Assembly (NCBI GenBank): GCA_937916465.1
Contig: CALFTK010000011.1
Location: 1-64,000 of the forward strand
DNA length: 64,000 bases
Reading direction: 5' to 3'
Origin: an uncultured Bacteroidales bacterium
Lineage (GTDB): Bacteria > Bacteroidota > Bacteroidia > Bacteroidales > Bacteroidaceae
Below are positions 28,093 to 36,874 of this stretch, one piece after another. A program made the position numbers and the translations under genes. The first letter of the stretch is position 1, and the number at the start of each line of letters is the position of its first letter. The notes under the pieces were generated by a model that had not been told where the DNA came from, did not search any database, and saw only the letters and a program-made list of their open reading frames with translations.

Positions 28093-28113
28093 TTGATAAT
28101 AAATAATCTTTGC

Positions 28114-28121
28114 CAAAAATA
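28114..28121 (-). promoter_or_regulatory. -7 promoter box for glycosyltransferase gene
   Basis: TATTTTTG on the minus strand, 21 bases before the ATG at 28092. It forms half of a compact divergent promoter region with rarA. Confidence 0.6.
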
Positions 28122-28142
28122 GTAAAAATTGACCAAATAGAG

Positions 28143-28150
28143 TACTTTTG
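28143..28150 (+). promoter_or_regulatory. -7 promoter box for rarA
   Basis: TACTTTTG, perfect box, 24 bases before the ATG at 28175. It covers the TTG at 28148 that would otherwise extend the frame. Confidence 0.65.
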
Positions 28151-28174
28151 TATCGTAATAATGATGATATAGTT

Positions 28175-29443
28175 ATGCAACCGCTTGCAGAGAGAATGAG
28201 ACCCAGATCGCTTGATGACTATGTTGGTCAGAAACATCTGGTAGGTGACGGAGCCGTTCTTCGTAGAATGATTGATTCCGGTCGCTTGTCATCCTTTATA
28301 CTTTGGGGCCCCCCGGGAACGGGTAAAACTACACTGGCGCAGATTGTAGCCTCACATCTTGATATACCTTTTCATACGTTAAGTGCGGTGACAGCAGGTG
28401 TAAAAGACGTTCGCGAAGTTATAGATTTGGCTCGCAGTAACCGTATGTTCAATGCAAACGGAAGCCCTGTACTGTTTATTGATGAAATCCATAGATTCAA
28501 TAAAGCTCAGCAAGATTCTCTGTTGGGTGCAGTGGAACGTGGCGATATAACCCTTATAGGTGCAACAACGGAAAATCCTTCGTTCGAAGTTATACGTCCA
28601 TTGTTGTCAAGAATGCAGGTTTATATATTGAATTCGCTCGATAAGGATGATTTGCAGCTACTGCTTGAAAGGGCAATATCACAAGATATATATCTGAAAA
28701 ATCGTAAGATAGATTTGAAAGAGACTACATCTTTAATGCGTTTTTCGGGTGGAGATGCCAGAAAATTGCTGAATATTCTGGAGTTGGTGGTTGAATCGGA
28801 GAGTTCAGATGAGGTAATAATTACCGATGAATTGGTGAATTTACGTCTGCATCAGAATCCATTGGCATACGATAAGAATGGAGAGATGCATTATGATATT
28901 ATTTCAGCTTTTATAAAATCTATTCGTGGCAGTGACCCAGATGGCGCATTATATTGGTTGGCACGAATGGTTGAGGGTGGGGAAGATCCTGCATTTATAG
29001 CCCGTCGTCTTGTTATATCGGCATCAGAAGATGTTGGGTTGGCAAATCCTAATGCGCTCCTGCTGGCAAATGCAGCATTTGATGCAGTAATGAAATTGGG
29101 ATGGCCGGAAGGACGTATTCCTTTGGCAGAAGCTACAGTGTATCTGGCTACAAGCCCAAAGAGTAATTCAGCATATATGGGCATTAACGATGCTATAGAT
29201 AAAGTGCGTTCTACAGGCAATTTACCTGTTCCTTTGCATCTGCGCAATGCACCTACCAAGTTGATGAAAGATTTAGGTTATAGTGACGGATACAAGTATG
29301 CTCACAATTATGAGGGGCATTTTGTGGAACAGCAATTTTTGCCCGATGGATTGGAAGGAACACGATTCTGGACACCTCAGCCAAACGCTTCTGAAAATAA
29401 ACTTAAAGAGCGTATGGAACAGATATGGAAACGAAAATATTAA
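28175..29443 (+). CDS. rarA: Replication-associated recombination protein A (AAA+ ATPase)
   Basis: MgsA/RarA/WRNIP1-family ATPase acting at stalled replication forks. It has 422 residues from MQPLAERMRPRSLDDYVGQK. Walker A is WGPPGTGKTT, Walker B is LFIDEIHRFNKAQQD, sensor 1 is IGATTENPSFEV, and the C-terminal tetramer domain has SAFIKSIRGSDPDGALYWLARM. The start follows from the promoter box. The stop overlaps the stop of the convergent DUF5103 gene by 4 bases. Confidence 0.94.
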   Translation: MQPLAERMRPRSLDDYVGQKHLVGDGAVLRRMIDSGRLSSFILWGPPGTGKTTLAQIVASHLDIPFHTLSAVTAGVKDVREVIDLARSNRMFNANGSPVLFIDEIHRFNKAQQDSLLGAVERGDITLIGATTENPSFEVIRPLLSRMQVYILNSLDKDDLQLLLERAISQDIYLKNRKIDLKETTSLMRFSGGDARKLLNILELVVESESSDEVIITDELVNLRLHQNPLAYDKNGEMHYDIISAFIKSIRGSDPDGALYWLARMVEGGEDPAFIARRLVISASEDVGLANPNALLLANAAFDAVMKLGWPEGRIPLAEATVYLATSPKSNSAYMGINDAIDKVRSTGNLPVPLHLRNAPTKLMKDLGYSDGYKYAHNYEGHFVEQQFLPDGLEGTRFWTPQPNASENKLKERMEQIWKRKY

Positions 29444-30681
29444 TTTGAGTAACCTACCAGTCTGTCATACCTTGAACCTACCTCTCTGAAATATACAAGA
29501 ACTGAATATTCATTTTTGGTTTCATAGCAATCACCTTCGGTTTTTGCTGTTAGAGAATTATTGCTGTTTGATGTTAGTACATATTGGTAATCGTATGCAC
29601 CCTGTTTGAGTAAAGCAGTAATTGTATATGCTTTCAGATTGTTGTCATATACCATCTTCCATTCTTCAGATATGGCATTGCCGGAAAAATCGCCTCTTAA
29701 GTAAACTTCGCCTTCATGCTGTTTGTTCATAGAGAGTACAAAATGCACAAACAGATAATCGGCTTCAATATCATTGTTGTAAGCATTATGTTTCCTAATA
29801 AGGTATCGCCCATTATGATCCATGTCATAACGGTATGTTACGTGCGGAAAGTCTGTTAAAAGAGTTGCATGATAATATGGATTGTGAAAATCTATTCTGT
29901 CAACATTCTGAGTGTAATCATACATGTCAATTATTTCAAAACGACGATATTCATTACCTGCATTAAAAATCAAATTGGCGCAATGTGTATATTCCAATTT
30001 GCCGTTTGAACGATGTGTGGGTTTGAAATCTCTTACAGCTGTTTCTATGTTTCTATTCATTAAAACCACCGGAATTATCTCCTTTGTCTGGTCTAATACA
30101 CGAAGTGCAGAATGGTTTATGGATAATGAAATCTGCTGGTGTTTGCCATTTATATCTTTGTCTGTGTTGGTGCTTACTGACAATCCAATCTTTGCAATAG
30201 GTTCTACTATGGCAAACTTTATATCGGCTACAGTATTATCATCTTCGTCAATAATCTCTAAAAGATAATTACCTGATAATTTTAGTGATGTGTCATTGTT
30301 GGGTAAATTGAATGTGTAGTGTGTATATTCAAATGTGGTGTTGATGGAATTTTCGTAATCATCTATTGGCATATCGTTAAAACCATCAATATAGTCTGAT
30401 TCATATATATCGGAAGGTTCCCAATTTGCATTACAGTGGGTAATGTGATATGTGTATCGGCTATAACTATGTGACATTGCATCGAACGAAATGGTTAGGA
30501 TATCATCGCTATTCAGGGTCATGACAGGTAGTAGCAGCCAATCGTCATTAAGGATTGTCTGTACACTTTTTATGTGGCTGTTGTAACTTTTTGTCCACTG
30601 CGCATAACCGGATAGTGGTATTAAAAGTGCAATTGACCAAGCAACAATATATCCCAATAATCTGTTCTTATTATCCTCCAT
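29440..30681 (-). CDS. DUF5103 protein (type IX secretion plug protein family)
   Basis: It has 413 residues. The signal peptide is MEDNKNRLLGYIVAWSIALL plus IPLSGYAQ, and the mature part is beta-rich with YRYTYHITHCNANWEPS-like and LRGDFSGNAISEEWKMVYD blocks (the latter resembles a carbohydrate-binding-like beta sandwich). The family, Bacteroidota-only, includes the Plug protein that seals the SprA channel of the type IX system. That role fits the sorting-like tails on the xylan enzymes in this window. Its AUG sits about where transcription should start from the TACATTTG box, so the message may be leaderless. Confidence 0.82.
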   Translation of the reverse strand: MEDNKNRLLGYIVAWSIALLIPLSGYAQWTKSYNSHIKSVQTILNDDWLLLPVMTLNSDDILTISFDAMSHSYSRYTYHITHCNANWEPSDIYESDYIDGFNDMPIDDYENSINTTFEYTHYTFNLPNNDTSLKLSGNYLLEIIDEDDNTVADIKFAIVEPIAKIGLSVSTNTDKDINGKHQQISLSINHSALRVLDQTKEIIPVVLMNRNIETAVRDFKPTHRSNGKLEYTHCANLIFNAGNEYRRFEIIDMYDYTQNVDRIDFHNPYYHATLLTDFPHVTYRYDMDHNGRYLIRKHNAYNNDIEADYLFVHFVLSMNKQHEGEVYLRGDFSGNAISEEWKMVYDNNLKAYTITALLKQGAYDYQYVLTSNSNNSLTAKTEGDCYETKNEYSVLVYFREVGSRYDRLVGYSN

Positions 30682-30685
30682 ATTG

Positions 30686-30693
30686 CAAATGTA
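30686..30693 (-). promoter_or_regulatory. -7 promoter box for DUF5103 gene
   Basis: TACATTTG on the minus strand ends only 4 bases before the ATG. The predicted transcription start falls on or next to the start codon. Confidence 0.6.
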
Positions 30694-30738
30694 CTAAAAT
30701 AATCATGCCAGGTGTAGCTGTTCAAGTAAAAAAAAGAG

Positions 30739-30746
30739 TAATTTTG
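30739..30746 (+). promoter_or_regulatory. -7 promoter box for proS
   Basis: TAATTTTG, perfect box, 20 bases before the proS ATG. No clear -33 box. Confidence 0.65.
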
Positions 30747-30766
30747 CATTCTGAAAATTTAGAGTT

Positions 30767-32248
30767 ATGGCAAAAGAACTTAAAGATCTTACCAAAAGAA
30801 GTGAAAATTATTCACAATGGTATAATGAATTGGTGGTTAAGGCCGATCTGGCAGAACAGGCTCCTGTACGCGGATGTATGGTTATAAAACCTTACGGCTA
30901 TGCCATTTGGGAGAAAATACAACGAGTGCTTGATGATAAATTCAAGGAGACAGGTCATCAGAATGCTTATTTCCCTCTGCTTATACCAAAATCATATCTC
31001 AGCCGTGAAGCAGAGCATGTAGAAGGCTTTGCAAAAGAGTGCGCTGTAGTTACTCACTATCGTTTGAAAAATGCCGAAGACGGTTCGGGCGTAGTGGTAG
31101 ATCCGGCTGCAAGATTGGAAGAAGAACTTATTATTCGTCCTACTTCGGAAACTATTATCTGGAGTACATATAAGAATTGGATTAAATCATATCGTGATCT
31201 GCCTATTCTCTGTAATCAGTGGGCAAATGTAATGCGTTGGGAGATGCGTCCGCGTCTGTTCTTGCGTACAGCAGAATTCTTGTGGCAAGAGGGTCATACT
31301 GCTCATGCTACTCGCGAAGAGGCAGAAGCTGAAGCTAAAAAGATGCAGCAGGTGTATGCCGATTTTGCAGAAGGTTATATGGCAGTTCCTGTTGTAAGAG
31401 GTGTGAAGTCTGAAACAGAACGTTTTGCGGGAGCGCTTGATACATACACAATTGAATCAATGACTCAAGATGGTAAGGCTTTGCAGTGCGGTACATCGCA
31501 CTTCTTAGGACAGAACTTCGCAAAGGCTTTCGACGTTCAGTTTGTGAATAAAGAGAATAATCTGGAATATGTATGGGCTACATCATGGGGCGTATCCACC
31601 AGACTTATGGGTGCTCTCATTATGGCTCATTCTGATGATAATGGTTTGGTTCTTCCTCCAAAATTGGCTCCTATACAGGTTGTCATAATACCTATATATA
31701 AAAAGGATGAAGAGTTGCAACAGATTGATGAGCGCGTTGCTACTTTGGTAGAGAAGTTGCGTGCTCGTGGTATAAGCGTGAAATATGATAATGCCGATAA
31801 TAAGCGTCCGGGTTTCAAATTTGCTGATTATGAAGTGAAAGGTATTCCTGTACGTGTGGTGATGGGTTATCGTGACTATGAAAACGGTACTGTCGAGATA
31901 ATGCGCAGAGATACGCTTGAAAAAGAGACATTGCCATTTGAAGGTATTGACGAAAAGATAGAACAACTGCTTGGTGATATTCAGCAGAATATTTTCCAAA
32001 AAGCATTGGATTATAGAAAAGAGAGAACCTTTGAAGTAGATACATATGACGAATTCAAAGAGAAGATAGAAGCAGGTTGTTTTGTTCTTGCCCATTGGGA
32101 TGGAACAGCCGAGACTGAGGCCAAAATTAAGGAAGAGACGAAAGCTACTATCCGTTGTCTGCCTTTGGATTATGAATCGGGTCCGGGTACTTGTGTATAT
32201 ACAGGTAAACCTTCAAAAGGTAGAGTCCTTTTTGCGAGATCGTATTGA
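30767..32248 (+). CDS. proS: Proline--tRNA ligase, archaeal/eukaryotic-type
   Basis: Charges tRNA-Pro. It has 493 residues, the short ProRS form without the bacterial INS editing domain. Class II motifs include LIIRPTSETIIWSTYKNWI and RWEMRPRLFLRTAEFLWQEG. An anticodon-binding domain (PIQVVIIPIYKKDEE) and a C-terminal extension ending in FARSY follow; a terminal tyrosine is characteristic of this type. Start MAKELKDLTKRSENYSQWYN is 20 bases after the promoter box. Confidence 0.96.
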   Translation: MAKELKDLTKRSENYSQWYNELVVKADLAEQAPVRGCMVIKPYGYAIWEKIQRVLDDKFKETGHQNAYFPLLIPKSYLSREAEHVEGFAKECAVVTHYRLKNAEDGSGVVVDPAARLEEELIIRPTSETIIWSTYKNWIKSYRDLPILCNQWANVMRWEMRPRLFLRTAEFLWQEGHTAHATREEAEAEAKKMQQVYADFAEGYMAVPVVRGVKSETERFAGALDTYTIESMTQDGKALQCGTSHFLGQNFAKAFDVQFVNKENNLEYVWATSWGVSTRLMGALIMAHSDDNGLVLPPKLAPIQVVIIPIYKKDEELQQIDERVATLVEKLRARGISVKYDNADNKRPGFKFADYEVKGIPVRVVMGYRDYENGTVEIMRRDTLEKETLPFEGIDEKIEQLLGDIQQNIFQKALDYRKERTFEVDTYDEFKEKIEAGCFVLAHWDGTAETEAKIKEETKATIRCLPLDYESGPGTCVYTGKPSKGRVLFARSY

Positions 32249-32266
32249 TGATATATACGAATGATT

Positions 32267-32306
32267 TTTACGAGGCTGGTTTCTTTTTAGAAATCGGCCT
32301 CGTAAA
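32267..32306. repeat. Long inverted repeat between proS and tamB-like gene
   Basis: TTTACGAGGC...GCCTCGTAAA extends inward (TGGTTTC/GAAATCG with wobbles) to a 17-pair stem with a 6-base loop. The tamB-like stop codon (32287-32289) is in the loop. Neither strand has a T run after the stem, so it is not a standard intrinsic terminator, yet it lies exactly between convergent genes and may act as one or protect both 3' ends. Confidence 0.7.
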
Positions 32307-35300
32307 CTATACCTACACCTTGTGTGTTTAGTGAAGTCTTGGAAAAATATCTGTCATTGCTTTTGTTGTAGAAGAGAACACTTATCTTAGGCTTTTTAAT
32401 AAGTAATAAGTTCCCTTCAAAATCTCCGATAAAGTTTGATGTGTTTGTCATTGCGTTCTCTCTGTAACCGAAATTGCCGTTTATAAGCAATCTGTTGTTC
32501 AATAGGTGGGCTTCCATAATACCTTCAAACTCTTTGTTAGTTAGGTTTGCGGGGTCATTATTTAAATAACTACCTGCTGAAACATTGCTGGACAGAGTGA
32601 AGTTATTATTGTCTATAACCTGTGACAACATATTGTTTATCTGTGTGTTTATAGTGCTGTTAAAGAAAGATTCAACAGCTCCCGGAGAAGTTGAAACTCC
32701 GGTATTTGCATAATCGTATGAATAGAACCTACCCATTGTAAGCAGATACATAAACTGTAAATTTGTCTGTTCCTCTGTACTTGTAGAACTTCTGATAGCC
32801 TCTTTCTCTTCCTGCGAACCTTGTGGCAAATCTATGTTAAATGCTAAAGATGGAGTAGCAACGGTACCGGTTATATCCATAAGACAATTCACTCTTACAT
32901 TATTGTTTGATGGCAGGGTTACATCAAGGTCACTCAACGATGCAGAGTTGACAGTGTGTATAGTGTGAAGATTTAATTCTGCTGTAGAGGGGTGACCATT
33001 GAAGGTTACAAAACTGTTATCGGAGAATTTGAAATCCTTTCTAATAAAATTCTCCAAAGAAAAATTACACAAACCATTGGTAACATTGTATCTGCCTAAT
33101 AGAGAGATACCTTGTGTGTTGCTATAGTTTGCTCTTATTTGTCCGTTGCCTCGTACCATGCCATTTAATGGATCCATCAAAAGTTCAATTTCAGCATCAT
33201 CTGTGCAGTCTATTATAAAGTTAAGTTGAACATTGGTGTTGCTTGATTCTTCTTTATCCTTTTGGTCGTTAGTTTTATTAGATATTTTTGCTAAATCTGC
33301 ACTTATCTCTGATTCTGTAGAACCTGCGTCAACAATCTTCAAGAAACTGTTGTCAGCAACAGGACCTGCATACAGGTTATAACCAAATGTAGTTCCCGGG
33401 GCAGTTGTGGCTTGGGCATTCACTACAAGTCCTTTGCTGTTTGATGTAGTAAGATTGATCGTGCCCGATGCAAATACGTTAGCAAATATGTCTGTTGTCT
33501 CTGTTCTAGGAATATCTAGGACTTGCATATTGGTAATGTATGCATCCATATCAACTGAAAATTCATTCAGATTATTATGCTTAATGTCGCACATTAACAA
33601 TCCCTTGTTGCCTTTTTCGTCATAGAAATCAACGTTTCGGAAAATCATCCTTCCGGGTTCAAATGCCAATGTATCATGTTTGATAATGAATTTTGTGTTC
33701 AATATTTCCTGATCTAATATACCATCATCCAATATCGCCTTACCTTCTAAATCAAGAGAACTCAGATTGCCGAATATTCTTAAATCACCTATTGCTTTAC
33801 CACTAACCTCTCTGAATATTTTTTTGGTAAACGTATTTAGAAAATATAAATCGGTGCGATTTGCATCTATATTAATGTCAATGAATCTGTTTTTGGGAGA
33901 ATAATAACCGCTAAATTGGGTTTCAGACTTATTATCGTCTTTCATCTGTGCTGTAATATCAATACACTCTAATTCCTGGTTCCATACTCCTTCTGCTGTC
34001 AGATCTCCTCCGTATGAACCTAAGAACGAAAAGTTTTTTGCCTCCAAATGACCATTGAAAGTTGGTGCGTTTAAGAGTGATGTAGCTGAAATATCTGCTG
34101 TAGCCAATCCTTCAAAGGAAAATCTTTTGAAGTTGAACATATTCAGAATATTCGCTATGTCTATATTGTTGACAGATATACTTAAAACATCGGTGGAATC
34201 GGCAGATATTACTCCGTCAGCCGATACAGATTGATTGTTGTTGGCCAATATGAAATGGTCAATGTTAATCTTGCCGGAATCGGTAGAAATATTAAAATTT
34301 GATACATCCCAATCTACATGGTTGTATGTAACATTCGACTCCTCCAAATAGTGCTTGCTCTTTATCCAACCATTACGTTTGTCGAAATCTTCAAATGTGG
34401 TAGCAATAGTTGCTTGTGCATCCAATTCGTTCTTGTTTACATCTTTCCAATGAATGGTTGTTGACATTCTGTCATTTGAAGCAGATAAATCTACAACAAT
34501 GTTGCTGCCGGGGTTTATTCCTGAACTATAATTACCCTCAATGCCAATATTCGTATCGCCATTGTCAGATGCCAATTTTAAACTGCCATTCCTAACATAA
34601 TTGTCTTTAAGTGAAAGCGATGGAATATAAGCAGTGACGCTTGCTGTATAGCTATTGTCGTTTACACTGCATTGTAGAATTGCAACATCGTGTATTGTCA
34701 ATGGAATGTGTAAAACATTTTTGTAGAAATTAGTGGGTACTAATTGAGCATCAACTACAAAACGGTTAGTGGAAACTTTTGTGGTTGTTGTATTCGGTTT
34801 GTTCTTCATTATCCAATCATAAAGCGTAGGTAATGTTATATCCAGAACAGCTCCTAATGAATTTGGAAGTGTACTTATATTGTAATCTCCAACTATGTCA
34901 ATGTTTGCAAAATCACTTCTGAAGGATAGGTTACGACTGTTTGAATCCTCTTCGTTAATTGTAAGTGATATTTGTCGGTTCGATTGGAAAGAACCTTCTG
35001 TGTCGCAGTACGAAAGGCTGTCTATTGATAATTTGCCTTGAATCATATCGACAGTGTTACCTAAGCTATTCGCTTTTATATTTGCTGACACAACAAGACT
35101 ATCTCTGCTTGTGAAATTAAGATTTGTTAAGTTTAAATCTTTGATATTTAAATTGATATCTGCGTAGGTGTCTGTTGCGTCAGGTAGGACATTGGCTTTG
35201 AAAAAGATGTTGGCATTGTTGTCATTAAAATTCATGGTGGTGTTAATGGTGTCATTTAGAAGTGTACCATCAATTGTTATGTTGTTATACGCATAGTTGT

Positions 35301-36687
35301 TGAATATTAGGCTGCTTACATTGCCCGAAAAAGTAAATGTGGAGGAAGTTCTGTTCAAAATGTCGCCATTCGCTGTCAACTGAAGAGAACTTTTACCGAA
35401 TTTGCTGTTTCCTGTCAAATGACCTAAATCAATTTGTGAACCTGATATTGTTAAAGCCTGTTTTTCGTTATTGCTTATTACCGAAATTTGGGCATCACCA
35501 CCTGTTTTGGAGACTATTTCGGCTTCAATGTTTGGTTCGTTGATACGACCATGCAATGCTATCTCTGTTTTTACTTCTCCAATGTTTTTAATTATTTTGG
35601 GAATAGAGATTCCAAAACCATGCAACTGTTCGTTAAGGAAGGAATATAATTCGCTTGATGCAGAACCCGTTATTACACCATCTTCTATGCTGAAATTGTC
35701 TATTGAGTAGGGAGACGTTTTGTCATTGTGGTTTTTGATTAATGCTCTTACCCCAAGATTAAAAGTGTTGTTTTCTGATATGATATCAAAATGATTTATG
35801 TTATACTCGTCTTCACTTCCTTCTGCGTACAAGGCTATGGATACTTTTTTATCCATTCCGTATGCTTGGGGTAGCAATGCAACAAAATCAGAACCCTTAA
35901 CAGTGGTTGACAGACCAATATTCCAAACATAACCCAATGCAGTTTTAAAGGCTTCGAATCTGTTTATTTCCAGCTTGCTGTTATTTGAAGAAAGTGCAAG
36001 ATTGTTTACCAAAATATTATCTTTGCCGGCTTTGATGGCACAATTGGCTCTGTCAATATTTATTCCTGAATGCTCCGAAAAAGATAATTTACGTAATCTG
36101 GCATTAATGGAATCGGATGAAAGATGTTTGAGTGATATAGTGGTTGTAAATCTATTCAAAAGTATGTGTGATGTGTTAAAGGATAACGGTGTCTCTTTTC
36201 GGGAATAATCATTGTACCTTATTTTTCCATTCCTAATATAGACGGAATTGGCCCTCAACGCCAATTTGCGTTCTCTATCGTTTTGTAATAATGATGACGC
36301 ATGTACCAAGGTTGCTCCAAGATTGGTGGTAGAACCTGAATCTTGTCTGTAAATATTGATATATGGGTTTGTTAAATTTATTCTGGTAATATCCATTTTG
36401 CCTTGTAAAAGTGGCAATACTCTGAATTGAATTACAACACCGGTGGCAGAAATAAGCGTGTCGCCCAGATGGTCGTAGATAAGCAGATCCTTGATGGAAA
36501 TACCACATGGATGTGCTAATTTAATGCTGCTGGTAATAACTCCCGTACCTAATGTTTCGGCCAATAAATTACCTGCATAACCGGCTACTTCCTGTTGTAT
36601 TTTTTTACTGTTCAACAGGAGGTGGCTGCCTAAAAATGCTGCAACAACAGCAATCAACAATATATGTATGGCTCGGCCGGCTTTCAT
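32287..36687 (-). CDS. TamB-like translocation/assembly module protein (DUF490)
   Basis: Large periplasm-spanning protein of the TamB/AsmA-like bridge family, thought to carry lipids to, or help assemble proteins in, the outer membrane. It has 1,466 residues. An N-terminal membrane anchor (about 6-25, IHILLIAVVAAFLGSHLLLN) precedes more than 1,000 residues of short repeated beta strands (DxxxxNxxxxxL patterns). The C-terminal TamB domain (about 1,000-1,466) includes VRGNGQIRANYSNTQGISLLG, RKDFKFSDNSFVTFNG and a terminal GVGIVYEADF. No tamA-type Omp85 gene adjoins it. It is one of the longest genes in the window and has its own promoter. Confidence 0.88.
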   Translation of the reverse strand: MKAGRAIHILLIAVVAAFLGSHLLLNSKKIQQEVAGYAGNLLAETLGTGVITSSIKLAHPCGISIKDLLIYDHLGDTLISATGVVIQFRVLPLLQGKMDITRINLTNPYINIYRQDSGSTTNLGATLVHASSLLQNDRERKLALRANSVYIRNGKIRYNDYSRKETPLSFNTSHILLNRFTTTISLKHLSSDSINARLRKLSFSEHSGINIDRANCAIKAGKDNILVNNLALSSNNSKLEINRFEAFKTALGYVWNIGLSTTVKGSDFVALLPQAYGMDKKVSIALYAEGSEDEYNINHFDIISENNTFNLGVRALIKNHNDKTSPYSIDNFSIEDGVITGSASSELYSFLNEQLHGFGISIPKIIKNIGEVKTEIALHGRINEPNIEAEIVSKTGGDAQISVISNNEKQALTISGSQIDLGHLTGNSKFGKSSLQLTANGDILNRTSSTFTFSGNVSSLIFNNYAYNNITIDGTLLNDTINTTMNFNDNNANIFFKANVLPDATDTYADINLNIKDLNLTNLNFTSRDSLVVSANIKANSLGNTVDMIQGKLSIDSLSYCDTEGSFQSNRQISLTINEEDSNSRNLSFRSDFANIDIVGDYNISTLPNSLGAVLDITLPTLYDWIMKNKPNTTTTKVSTNRFVVDAQLVPTNFYKNVLHIPLTIHDVAILQCSVNDNSYTASVTAYIPSLSLKDNYVRNGSLKLASDNGDTNIGIEGNYSSGINPGSNIVVDLSASNDRMSTTIHWKDVNKNELDAQATIATTFEDFDKRNGWIKSKHYLEESNVTYNHVDWDVSNFNISTDSGKINIDHFILANNNQSVSADGVISADSTDVLSISVNNIDIANILNMFNFKRFSFEGLATADISATSLLNAPTFNGHLEAKNFSFLGSYGGDLTAEGVWNQELECIDITAQMKDDNKSETQFSGYYSPKNRFIDINIDANRTDLYFLNTFTKKIFREVSGKAIGDLRIFGNLSSLDLEGKAILDDGILDQEILNTKFIIKHDTLAFEPGRMIFRNVDFYDEKGNKGLLMCDIKHNNLNEFSVDMDAYITNMQVLDIPRTETTDIFANVFASGTINLTTSNSKGLVVNAQATTAPGTTFGYNLYAGPVADNSFLKIVDAGSTESEISADLAKISNKTNDQKDKEESSNTNVQLNFIIDCTDDAEIELLMDPLNGMVRGNGQIRANYSNTQGISLLGRYNVTNGLCNFSLENFIRKDFKFSDNSFVTFNGHPSTAELNLHTIHTVNSASLSDLDVTLPSNNNVRVNCLMDITGTVATPSLAFNIDLPQGSQEEKEAIRSSTSTEEQTNLQFMYLLTMGRFYSYDYANTGVSTSPGAVESFFNSTINTQINNMLSQVIDNNNFTLSSNVSAGSYLNNDPANLTNKEFEGIMEAHLLNNRLLINGNFGYRENAMTNTSNFIGDFEGNLLLIKKPKISVLFYNKSNDRYFSKTSLNTQGVGIVYEADF

Positions 36688-36709
36688 AATTCAAATTCGT
36701 TTCAACTTG

Positions 36710-36717
36710 CAAAGTTA
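36710..36717 (-). promoter_or_regulatory. -7 promoter box for tamB-like gene
   Basis: TAACTTTG on the minus strand, 23 bases before the ATG, with TTGG 20 bases further upstream as a possible -33 box. Confidence 0.65.
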
Positions 36718-36797
36718 CATTTTGAAGAGCAAAACAACCAATAATATCATTCTTTTTTTTGTGTCAAAAAACTGTTGATAACAAACTCTAATATTTA

Positions 36798-36828
36798 TTT
36801 AAAGATTAAAGTATTATTTGTATCTTCG
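36798..36828 (+). promoter_or_regulatory. Promoter of nqrABCDEF
   Basis: TTTA (36798-36801), 19 bases, TATCTTCG (36821-36828), a TTCG variant of the -7 box. It leaves about 42 bases of leader before nqrA. Confidence 0.65.
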
Positions 36829-36874
36829 CACCCGATTTTGAAAAAGTGTTTTAACAAATATATAAACAAACAAA

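Noticed and set aside
28148..28174. TTG start extending RarA
   Set aside because: It lies in the TACTTTTG promoter box, and homologues begin near the ATG at 28175.
32267..32306. Standard intrinsic terminator between proS and the tamB-like gene
   Set aside because: Strong stem, but no T run on either strand, so it is reported as an inverted repeat only.
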